Assembly (NCBI GenBank): GCA_016866635.1
Contig: VGLT01000064.1
Location: 1-5,104, forward strand
Length of the DNA: 5,104 nucleotides
Source of the DNA: Candidatus Uhrbacteria bacterium
GTDB lineage: Bacteria; Patescibacteriota; Patescibacteriia; 2-12-FULL-60-25
Direction: 5' to 3'
A model generated the notes under the pieces. The model ran no database searches and was not told the DNA's origin. It saw only the letters and a program-made list of their open reading frames with translations. The translations under genes and the position numbers were made by a program. Positions 1 to 5,104 of the stretch are shown piece by piece (within the stretch, counting starts at the first letter, position 1; every line of letters begins with the position of its first letter).

Positions 1-638
1 TTCCATAGCCCCCGTACCTTCGCAAAAAATGGGCTATCTGACAAGGGATGGGTGTGGTGCCAAATCATCGCTTCAGAACACACAGATGGTTGATATCGAC
101 GGATTAATGTTGAGACGTCCGTGGCCTTATTCCAAGGCAGCTCCAACGCAGACGAAGCACGGATAAAGACGCAGGCTGGTTCTTGGGTATCCAATGCTTC
201 TCCAAAAACAACAGAGCGCTGTTCGCCCGTCTCGGAAAAATCCAATCGCGCAGAGAGGGCTCTTGGTAAAACAAGCGAAACATCCGGATGTGTGGCAAAC
301 CAACACTCGACCTGAAACAAGCAATGCGGCTCAAACAAAACATCGGGATGGACAACGGCCAAATAACGCTGATGTAATTCTTCCGGCGGCCAGTGCGATA
401 CCACAAAACGCATGGCCTGTTCATGTGATAATCCAAACCCTTTATCCGATGCATTACGCAAAATCGTACAGTGACGCGAATCCATCTCTTGAGATGACAA
501 TACTCCCTGCCGAGCATGTTCAATTAAAAGAGCGTGAGCTTGCGTTCCTACTTGTTGTTCCAATGAATGCATCAAATCAAAAAAATAGCGTGGATCATTC
601 CAAGCCACCGTTTGCACAGACCAACGAGTGTCGATCAT
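1..638 (-). CDS. Family 2 glycosyltransferase-like protein, C-terminus cut by window edge
   Basis: The reading frame starts at ATG 638-636 and stays open to position 1, giving 212 codons without a stop. It resembles the soluble GT2 (GT-A fold) transferases of the rhamnosyltransferase/WbbL type, which move a sugar from a nucleotide donor onto a growing glycan at the inner face of the membrane. The visible order fits: an N-terminal strand with VAWNDPRYF (residues 11-19), where the family has a 'vTWN.p.yl' pattern; LRNASDKGFGLSHEQA (60-75), matching the usual 'RN..N.GFg..hN.g' segment; and YLAVVHPDVLFEP (92-104), where the family has 'lLNPDv.lep' carrying the metal-binding aspartate. A late WHHTHPLSDSPFFAKVRG (193-210) resembles the His-containing segment near the end of such enzymes. 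No membrane helix is visible. The start overlaps the stop of the upstream glycosyltransferase as ATGA (638-635), with no Shine-Dalgarno, so translation is probably coupled. Several motif positions are unusual (His for Asn before PDV, His for the later Asn), so the substrate cannot be named and activity is uncertain. Confidence 0.72.
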   Translation of the reverse strand, partial: MIDTRWSVQTVAWNDPRYFFDLMHSLEQQVGTQAHALLIEHARQGVLSSQEMDSRHCTILRNASDKGFGLSHEQAMRFVVSHWPPEELHQRYLAVVHPDVLFEPHCLFQVECWFATHPDVSLVLPRALSARLDFSETGEQRSVVFGEALDTQEPACVFIRASSALELPWNKATDVSTLIRRYQPSVCSEAMIWHHTHPLSDSPFFAKVRGLW

Positions 639-2107
639 AGTTTTCTTTTTGGTGATACCTGGAATCCGAGGGTCTTGCCGAGCATGAGACGTGTTTGGGC
701 ATCAATCGCCGGGATCGCGCCAAACAATACAAAGGTCACAGGCAATAAAATCCACTGCAGCAAAATAATTGAGTAGGCGTAGATCCGTGGATAACGGGCG
801 GGTCGTGGCGGCAGGAGGGTCAGCGCAAGACTTGCCGAGACCAGCAACCCAATCATCGAAAAACGCATCAGCCATTGCAGAGTGAACGGGGTGTTTTGAA
901 AAAGAGCGACAGAGCGGAATGAATCTGGGGCGACGAAAAACGGGAGATATCCCAAGACAAAAATCAAGATAGGAGCCGTGGCCCAGGTATAGGCCCCTTC
1001 CCACTGTTTAAACAACCAGCCGAGTTTGGTCCAAAACGGCATCTGCACATCCTGTCGAAACGCACGAACCATGTAGGGAAAATTTTCCACCCCCCAAGCC
1101 CAACGACGCAACTGCTTGTATAAGGCGATCAGCGCCTTCCCGTAGTTTCCTGTCATGACCGTATCCATCGAGACAGGCAGATGAATTGGCGTGACGCGAT
1201 ATTTCCCATGATAGTGAACCAGACCTTGTAAAAAGATGCGTGAATCCTCTGAAACGATATCTCTTTGCCAAAAACCGACATCCATCAACATACGCAAACT
1301 CATGGAGTGCGAGGAAAACGTCATCATCCCTTCGGGTCGAGCCAGCTCTGTCATAAGCCAAAACGTTGTACCGAACATCGCGACTCGAACGGGAGCCGGT
1401 GACTGCCACAAATTATTGTTATACAGCGCTACCGGTTGATACGAGCTGTGAGTCGGATCTTGAACGGTCAAATACAGGTACGTTAAACAAGAAAAATATT
1501 TTGGGTGTACCAGTGTATCCACATCAAACGAAGAAACGATGATATCTTCGGGGGCAATGCCCGTGGCGAGAATGTTGGGGAGTATCTGTTTGCCTGACCA
1601 GTGCAAATTCGATCCCTTGCCTATGACATCGCCCTCCATATCCTTGGCATGAACCGTGGACCACAAATGCATGAATGTAGATTCAAATTCGGGTTTTAAA
1701 CGCGTCACCATTTGCTCAAAGCGCTCGAGATCGCGTTCCTCCCCCGCTAACACAACGATCATACGCTCACAAGGATAATCCGCCTGTGCAAGCGTACTCA
1801 ACGTTGCACGCACCACGTGCTCCTCTTCTTTATAGGTTGGCAAAAAAATCAAATGATAGATGTCCTGATACCCTGATTGAGCTTCTGCCTCTTTTTGCCA
1901 ATCGCGCTTCAATGCCCTGCGATAGCGCCACCACGATAAGAGCAGAAAGGGAACGAAATACATGATCCGCAACATCCAATACAGATCAAAAAGAATAATG
2001 AAATAGATCATCCAGATCGGGCGGATAAAAGAAAGGATGATCGTCACGATAAACGTGAGCCAAATGCAGGCGCCAGGAAAAATTTCTGCCCAACGGGTAC
2101 GTGTCAT
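635..2107 (-). CDS. Multi-spanning membrane glycosyltransferase, family 2 (processive-type layout)
   Basis: This 490-residue protein has the arrangement of membrane-embedded GT2 enzymes such as cellulose- or hyaluronan-synthase-like transferases. Two hydrophobic segments come first (about residues 10-29 and 31-59), then a cytoplasmic catalytic domain, then three hydrophobic segments (about 373-393, 411-432, 443-464). Catalytic landmarks are in order: LPTYKEE (89-95) at the first strand of the nucleotide-binding fold; GKGSNLHW (163-170); the metal-binding DxD in SFDVDT (D195, D197); SEDSR (286-290), the probable catalytic base region; and QLRRWAWG (332-339), the QxxRW acceptor/product-binding signature. 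All elements of an active enzyme are present. The C-terminus is basic (SPKRKL). The gene sits in a tight run: its ATG overlaps the TGA of the tsaB-like gene (2107-2104), and its own TGA overlaps the next glycosyltransferase ATG (638-635). No Shine-Dalgarno precedes ATG 2107. The product is probably a surface polysaccharide or glycolipid made at the cytoplasmic membrane; the sugar and acceptor cannot be told from sequence. The family call is firm, the substrate unknown. Confidence 0.93.
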   Translation of the reverse strand: MTRTRWAEIFPGACIWLTFIVTIILSFIRPIWMIYFIILFDLYWMLRIMYFVPFLLLSWWRYRRALKRDWQKEAEAQSGYQDIYHLIFLPTYKEEEHVVRATLSTLAQADYPCERMIVVLAGEERDLERFEQMVTRLKPEFESTFMHLWSTVHAKDMEGDVIGKGSNLHWSGKQILPNILATGIAPEDIIVSSFDVDTLVHPKYFSCLTYLYLTVQDPTHSSYQPVALYNNNLWQSPAPVRVAMFGTTFWLMTELARPEGMMTFSSHSMSLRMLMDVGFWQRDIVSEDSRIFLQGLVHYHGKYRVTPIHLPVSMDTVMTGNYGKALIALYKQLRRWAWGVENFPYMVRAFRQDVQMPFWTKLGWLFKQWEGAYTWATAPILIFVLGYLPFFVAPDSFRSVALFQNTPFTLQWLMRFSMIGLLVSASLALTLLPPRPARYPRIYAYSIILLQWILLPVTFVLFGAIPAIDAQTRLMLGKTLGFQVSPKRKL

Positions 2108-2478
2108 GAACGTGGTAACGTGATATTTGGTTCTGCGTCGTAGATGGGAGAGACGTACGAGACAGAATCCGAAGCTTGTAGCTTATAGCTTGTAGCTTTT
2201 AGATCGGACGAGTCATCAACCGAAATTCCAACCAATGGCACTTTCAAAAGACGGGAAAGGAGATTGGCGTATAACACACCGGTGCGGACGGAGGAAAAAG
2301 AGCCGGGACCAGCGACCACGCACACCCCTTTAGCTTCACACTTCACCTTGGCAAGGGAGGGTAATTTTAACAACAACCCACTCGCTCGGCCGGTGTATGT
2401 TTTGACGTTTACTTCTTTGCCGAGCCAACCAACACGGTATTGCCCGCTCTGGTGCGTATCAATAAAGAGCCACGACAT
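2104..2478 (-). CDS. tsaB: TsaB-like protein, short form (tRNA t6A37 modification)
   Basis: TsaB is the non-catalytic ASKHA-fold partner of TsaD (with TsaE) in making N6-threonylcarbamoyladenosine at position 37 of ANN-decoding tRNAs. Counted from ATG 2478 the protein has 124 residues. It shows MSWLFIDTHQ (1-10), the usual first strand 'lLaIDTs', and VVAGPGSFSSVRTG (54-67), the family signature GPGSFTGLRxG with Ser-Ser-Val replacing Thr-Gly-Leu. LKVPLVGIS (78-86) matches the 'l..p..gvss' segment. The C-terminal YVSPIYDAEPNIT (108-120) resembles the closing motif of short TsaB proteins. E. coli TsaB is about 230 residues, so most of the second lobe is missing. The frame is open back to 2628 and also has an ATG at 2493. 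I prefer 2478 because it places the IDT strand at the extreme N-terminus and lies one base after the upstream TAA (2482-2480). A 7-base tandem repeat encodes about residues 92-102, in a linker between conserved parts. The stop overlaps the next gene as ATGA. Its role in a glycosyltransferase operon is probably unrelated housekeeping. Confidence 0.82.
   Translation of the reverse strand: MSWLFIDTHQSGQYRVGWLGKEVNVKTYTGRASGLLLKLPSLAKVKCEAKGVCVVAGPGSFSSVRTGVLYANLLSRLLKVPLVGISVDDSSDLKATSYKLQASDSVSYVSPIYDAEPNITLPRS
2173..2200. repeat. Tandem 7-base repeat, four units, inside tsaB
   Basis: Four consecutive heptamers fit AGCTTNT on the plus strand, with N being G, A, G and T in order. On the coding (minus) strand the unit reads ANAAGCT. 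Because 28 is not a multiple of 3, the repeat is translated through shifting frames into a Lys/Ala/Ser/Tyr/Leu-rich stretch at about residues 92-102 of the TsaB-like protein, without breaking the frame. It lies in a poorly conserved linker. A second heptad array of similar composition sits at 3165-3185. Origin by slippage or by insertion of a dispersed element cannot be told apart here. Confidence 0.85.
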
Positions 2479-2479
2479 A

Positions 2480-3091
2480 TTATGTCCGCTCATTGAGACG
2501 GTCGACCATGACATTTTTTGGGGCTTCAAGAATTTTGGTAAGGAAGCGGTCTGCGATGTCTTTGCGATATTCAAACTCTTCAGAAGACATGTAGGAAAAG
2601 TTGAGATCAAATCCCAGCTCTTTTTCAATCCCCTTCATCAAATCACTCAACGCTTCTTTATCCACTTTGCCTACGATAAACATGTCGACCGGAGAGGGGT
2701 TTTGTCTGCCCAAAAATAAACCGGAAAGTGAGAGATAGCGCACGTCCCCTAACTTCGTAATCTCGCGATCTAGTTTTTTCTCTAACAGAACTTGGGCTTT
2801 AAGCAAGAGTGCCGTCAGCTCTGGTAAAAGAACAAACGATGGGTTCACCTGATAAAATTTTTTCTTCAGTCCGGGCTGTTTTTTGTCCTGTGCCACCACA
2901 TCTTCATTGGCCACGTGCTTTTCGGAGATCAATCCAAAACGCACCAGGTTGCTCAATTCCCTTCGTACCGCATTAATCTGTGTATCAATACGCCGTGTAA
3001 TCTCGCGAACAAAGAGCGGTTCTTCGGGATGACGCAAAAACAGACTTAACAACTTGACCCGTGTTCGAGAACCAAAAAGGTGTTCAAGCAT
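2480..3091 (-). CDS. Winged-helix DNA-binding protein with degenerate nucleotidyltransferase-like domain
   Basis: This 203-residue protein begins with a winged helix-turn-helix (about residues 1-85). FGSRTRVKLLSLFLRHPEE (6-24), then LFVREITRRI (26-35), the recognition-helix segment INAVRRELSNLVRFGLI (39-55), and a wing ending in KKKFYQVNP (76-84) follow the ArsR-like pattern. The second half (about 110-197) matches the nucleotidyltransferase-fold domain often fused to this type of HTH: VRYLSLSGLFLGRQNPSPVDMFIVG (117-141, quoted in part as the key region), then a helix, then SYMSSEEFEYRK (166-177), and ILEAPKNVMV (187-196), where the family ends 'l..pk..lig'. In active members the first part reads GSxxxG...SDvDllv. 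Here Gly-Leu replaces Gly-Ser and Pro replaces the first Asp of the DxD pair, so catalysis is doubtful and a ligand-sensing or structural role is more likely. It is the first gene of the minus-strand operon and faces a divergent gene across 105 bases, a usual position for a local regulator. An in-frame TAG shortly upstream (in 3114-3119) supports ATG 3091 as the start. The regulated target is an inference. Confidence 0.85.
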   Translation of the reverse strand: MLEHLFGSRTRVKLLSLFLRHPEEPLFVREITRRIDTQINAVRRELSNLVRFGLISEKHVANEDVVAQDKKQPGLKKKFYQVNPSFVLLPELTALLLKAQVLLEKKLDREITKLGDVRYLSLSGLFLGRQNPSPVDMFIVGKVDKEALSDLMKGIEKELGFDLNFSYMSSEEFEYRKDIADRFLTKILEAPKNVMVDRLNERT

Positions 3092-3111
3092 AGCTATGAT
3101 TGGTATCCTGA

Positions 3112-3119
3112 ACTATATT
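3112..3119. promoter_or_regulatory. Candidate overlapping -10 elements for both strands
   Basis: On the minus strand 3117-3112 reads TATAGT and on the plus strand 3114-3119 reads TATATT; each differs from TATAAT at one position. If used leftward, the transcript would start about 13 bases before ATG 3091, giving an almost leaderless regulator mRNA. If used rightward, the leader would be about 70 bases. Neither has a good -35 hexamer at 16-18 bases. Promoters with a symmetric -10 that fire both ways are known in bacteria, but its use here is inference only. Confidence 0.3.
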
Positions 3120-3126
3120 CTCCTCC

Positions 3127-3166
3127 TTGACAAGACCTCGCAGAAGGCCCAAAAAGATTCTATTCT
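3127..3166 (+). promoter_or_regulatory. Candidate plus-strand promoter: exact -35 hexamer, poor -10
   Basis: TTGACA at 3127-3132 is identical to the sigma-70-type -35 consensus and points toward the plus-strand gene. The best -10-like words downstream are GATTCT (3156-3161, spacer 23) and TATTCT (3161-3166, spacer 28). Both spacers are much longer than the usual 16-18, and the region at the ideal spacing (around 3150) is CAAAAA. The match may be chance. If real, the start site would fall inside or just before the heptad repeat and the leader would be short. Confidence 0.22.
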
Positions 3167-3185
3167 AGCGCCTAGAGCCTAAAGC
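3165..3185. repeat. Tandem 7-base repeat, three units, upstream of ATG 3197
   Basis: Three consecutive heptamers fit CTARNGC on the plus strand (3165-3171, 3172-3178, 3179-3185). They are followed by a CT-rich stretch at 3186-3192 that may be a fourth, decayed unit. The array occupies the place where a Shine-Dalgarno would be expected for the gene starting at 3197, and none is visible. An in-frame TAG at 3173 lies within it. Period and the recurring AGC core resemble the array inside tsaB (2173-2200). Confidence 0.6.
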
Positions 3186-3196
3186 CTCTCTCTACC

Positions 3197-5104
3197 ATGC
3201 ATTCTCTCGAACAACAGTTTCGCCTCGCGGATATCGAGGTAAATCGGTCTACACTCGATGAAAAAATCATTGGTGTCTTCCGTTATGAATCCGAGTCCCG
3301 TAACAAGCACGGCCCCGTTTTTTTGCTCTTGGTAGAAATCACCTCTACTGCGTACGTCTATGAACAACTTCTGGATGTATTAAACGCGACCGCCGAACAG
3401 GCGCGGCGCCTCACCGTTGGTTTTGATACGGATCCCATGGCTCGTTTTGAGAAGGTGATCCAACGTTTAAACGAGGCAATCGCCCTCTTTGCTCAAGAGT
3501 CTCCAACACCGCTCAGCTGGAATCGGGTAAATCTTTTTGCGATAGAGCTTTCGGAAGCGCATTTGTGTTTTTCGGGAACCGGGCGTTTGATGAATGTCTT
3601 TTTGCAAAAACAGGATAATGGAACCTATCGCCATTTTGATCTGTTTGGATCCTTAGAACAACCGGCAGAGGTCGATCCAAAAAAAGTGTTTTCTTCCCTG
3701 GTATGTGGAGACATTCGCCCAGGCGATCTCTTGATGGCCGGCACCCTAAATTTTGAACGTTTGCGTGGGGAACTGCGTCTCGTCGACCGATTAAGTACGC
3801 TCCCGCCCGTAACAGCCGCACTGGAAATACGCCAAGACTTGGAGCATCGAGATATTCCGGATGACTTTGCCGCCGTGGTGATTGCGAGCGTAGAACTCCC
3901 CCGCCTGGTCAGCGAACCGGTGACGATTCCGGATGAACGAGAGAAACCAAAAAGCACTCAATCCATCGAGCGCATGTATCAGGCAGAAGAAGCAACGCAG
4001 GAGATCCTCTCCCCTGCCATGCCTGTGTCTAAACGGATCGCGACCTATCTATCGCGTGAGTATCTAGAACGTTTCGGGCAACAGGCGTTGAAAAAAATCA
4101 AAGCGTTGGTAAACCGGGCTCCAAACAGTCTGCATAATCCGGTCGCTCTCGCGAGCTTGCGTGGCATGAACGCAGGTCATGGTTCCTTTATGACTCCCAA
4201 GCGTCGATTGACCCTGCTCGCGGGCGGAGGCATTGTGCTTGCCGCCATCATCGGAACTATCTGGTTTCAACAGGCTAAAAAAGCTTCGGCGGAGCAGACG
4301 TTGTGGAACGCAACCTATGATCAAGCGGTGGACCGCAAAAATCGAGCGGAAGCGGACTTGGTCTATAACAACGAGGAACATGCGCGTCGTTTAGTACAAG
4401 AAGCAACGGAATTACTTGCGAGTTTGGATGATAAAAAAGCTAGCCGCAAACAGGCCAAAGAAGAATTGCAACGCGAATTGAATGTCGTTCTCACCAAACT
4501 AAAGCATGAAACACGCGTTGAAAAACCAACGGAGATCTTTGCCTTGCCGGCCGGATCTAATCAGGGATTGTTGAGCATCTCTCTCTACAAAGGAAATCTT
4601 TTGAGCGTAGACAAGGCCGGTCAATCTGTTGTGCAGGTCAATCCATCCACGCGCGAGATCAAACGCATTGCCCTCACGGGTGATCAAACAAATATTTTAG
4701 CCGGCGCGGCCAGCAAAGATTCTCTGCTGTACATCACCGCCACCGCAACGCTTTTGTCCATTGACCCCGTGGCCGGAAAAGTGAATGAGAGATCCTACTC
4801 GCCGCTCAAGGTTGACCAACCCATCTCCGCCTCGCTCTACAACAAGCGCTTATATATGCTTGATCCAAAGAACGGGATGATTTGGAGATTTGGTGTGGTT
4901 GAAGGAGGAGGATTTGGGAGTGAAAGCGCGTATCTAAAACAAACCAATACCACGTTGTCTGATGCTCAAGGGATCGCCATCGACTCGAGCGTGTATGTCA
5001 CTTTAAAAAATGGTTCGGTCGTGCGCTATTTGTCGGGTGTTCAAGAGCCCTGGACGCTGAACCAGGTCGAGCCAGCGATGACGAGCGCCGCAGGCATTTG
5101 GACA
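3197..5104 (+). CDS. Single-pass membrane protein: PP2C-like domain, TM helix, helical stalk, propeller-like repeats; C-terminus cut by window edge
   Basis: The frame from ATG 3197 is open for 636 codons to the window end; the in-frame TAG at 3173 makes this the first ATG. Residues 1 to about 235 look like a diverged PP2C (PPM) phosphatase fold: FLLLVEI (42-48), FEKVIQRLNEAIALF (84-98), LFAIELSEAHLCFSGTGRL (111-129), CGDIRPGDLLMAGT (173-186) and HRDIPDDFAAVVIAS (220-234) fall in the order of the family's core. The DGxGG metal-binding motif is not visible, so I expect a pseudophosphatase or scaffold. A linker rich in charged residues follows (about 240-331), then a basic TPKRR and a hydrophobic helix (338-357), which predicts N-terminus inside. 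Residues 358-440 are strongly charged and helical, rich in Ala, Glu, Lys and Arg, like a stalk or coiled coil. From about 457 four similar strand-rich segments start near 457, 503, 544 and 592 (motifs such as GNLLSVD, SLLYIT, KRLYMLD, SSVYVT), suggesting a beta-propeller outside the membrane. There is no Shine-Dalgarno. The ligand is unknown; the PP2C assignment is moderate, the topology firmer. Confidence 0.78.
   Translation, partial: MHSLEQQFRLADIEVNRSTLDEKIIGVFRYESESRNKHGPVFLLLVEITSTAYVYEQLLDVLNATAEQARRLTVGFDTDPMARFEKVIQRLNEAIALFAQESPTPLSWNRVNLFAIELSEAHLCFSGTGRLMNVFLQKQDNGTYRHFDLFGSLEQPAEVDPKKVFSSLVCGDIRPGDLLMAGTLNFERLRGELRLVDRLSTLPPVTAALEIRQDLEHRDIPDDFAAVVIASVELPRLVSEPVTIPDEREKPKSTQSIERMYQAEEATQEILSPAMPVSKRIATYLSREYLERFGQQALKKIKALVNRAPNSLHNPVALASLRGMNAGHGSFMTPKRRLTLLAGGGIVLAAIIGTIWFQQAKKASAEQTLWNATYDQAVDRKNRAEADLVYNNEEHARRLVQEATELLASLDDKKASRKQAKEELQRELNVVLTKLKHETRVEKPTEIFALPAGSNQGLLSISLYKGNLLSVDKAGQSVVQVNPSTREIKRIALTGDQTNILAGAASKDSLLYITATATLLSIDPVAGKVNERSYSPLKVDQPISASLYNKRLYMLDPKNGMIWRFGVVEGGGFGSESAYLKQTNTTLSDAQGIAIDSSVYVTLKNGSVVRYLSGVQEPWTLNQVEPAMTSAAGIWT

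Larger units (their letters stand above)
3092..3196. promoter_or_regulatory. Divergent intergenic region between regulator operon and plus-strand membrane protein gene
   Basis: These 105 bases are the only real non-coding gap in the window and must hold the start signals for both divergent genes unless transcription enters from outside. From left to right they contain an AT-rich ACTATATT (3112-3119), a polypyrimidine TCCTCCT (3121-3127) that is AGGAGGA on the minus strand, an exact TTGACA (3127-3132), an A-run (3151-3155), and a heptad repeat (3165-3185) ending 11 bases before ATG 3197. I found no clear inverted repeat that would mark an operator for the winged-helix protein. The promoter assignment to either side remains open. 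Confidence 0.55.

Noticed and set aside
104..523. Minus-strand frame of 139 codons inside the left-end gene
   Set aside because: It is a different frame of the same strand as the GT2-like gene, rich in Arg, Cys and Trp, with no domain pattern. It is a shadow.
548..572. The words MHSLEQQ occur both in the left-end glycosyltransferase (residues 23-29) and at the start of the plus-strand membrane protein (3197)
   Set aside because: The DNA differs at several positions and similarity stops right after this stretch, so it is most likely coincidence rather than a duplicated segment.
194..640. Open plus-strand frame of 148 codons at the left end
   Set aside because: It lies antisense to the continuous GT2-like frame (638 to 1), which shows family motifs and an ATGA junction with its neighbour. 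The plus-strand translation shows no recognisable motif.
2104..2478. Possibility that tsaB is a pseudogene because of the repeat and short length
   Set aside because: The frame is intact through the repeat to a stop that forms a precise ATGA junction, and the conserved C-terminal motif lies downstream of the repeat.
2494..2628. N-terminal extension of the TsaB-like protein to ATG 2628
   Set aside because: The extension would overlap the regulator gene by about 150 bases and reads as a frame-shifted copy of its coding sequence. The conserved TsaB first strand begins right after ATG 2478.
2264..2719. Plus-strand frame of 151 codons across the tsaB/regulator junction
   Set aside because: It is antisense to two genes with clear family motifs, and its product has no recognisable domain.
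3380..3425. GC-rich GCGCGGCGCC stretch that could fold as a hairpin
   Set aside because: It is inside the plus-strand coding frame, is short, and is not followed by a T-run, so it is not a terminator.
3513..4381. Several minus-strand frames of about 100 codons
   Set aside because: All are antisense to the uninterrupted 636-codon plus-strand gene. Their products are Arg/Ser-rich with no motif, as expected of shadows.

Overview
The window looks like bacterial chromosomal DNA of roughly balanced base composition, with very tightly packed genes. My best guess is a member of the Patescibacteria (Candidate Phyla Radiation). This rests on four things: an unusually short TsaB-like protein, a winged-helix/nucleotidyltransferase-fold regulator, a degenerate PP2C-like membrane protein, and almost no Shine-Dalgarno sequences in front of the genes. 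It is a guess from gene style, not from a marker gene. TGA ends two of the genes, so the standard bacterial code applies; this argues against the CPR lineages that read TGA as glycine.

Layout. Positions 1-3091 are one minus-strand transcription unit, read from right to left. It starts with a winged-helix DNA-binding protein carrying a degenerate nucleotidyltransferase-like domain (3091 to 2480). Next is a short TsaB-like protein (2478 to 2104), then a multi-spanning family 2 glycosyltransferase (2107 to 635), then a second, soluble-looking family 2 glycosyltransferase-like protein that runs off the left edge (638 to 1). The junctions are a 1-base gap and two ATGA stop/start overlaps, so the four genes are very probably co-transcribed and translationally coupled. 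Positions 3092-3196 are a 105-base divergent intergenic region. Positions 3197-5104 are a plus-strand gene open at the right edge. It encodes a predicted single-pass membrane protein with a cytoplasmic PP2C-phosphatase-like domain that lacks the usual metal-binding motif, one transmembrane helix, a charged helical stalk and an outside beta-propeller-like domain.

Functionally, the two glycosyltransferases point to assembly of a cell-surface glycan or glycolipid. The TsaB-like protein belongs to the tRNA t6A modification pathway and may simply be carried along in the operon. The divergent membrane protein looks like a sensor or scaffold linking the cell exterior to the cytoplasm. No RNA gene, CRISPR array, insertion sequence or convincing terminator was seen. 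The most unusual non-coding signals are two short 7-base-period tandem repeats, one inside tsaB and one just upstream of the plus-strand gene. The crowded 105-base divergent region, with several overlapping promoter-like and SD-like words, is also notable.
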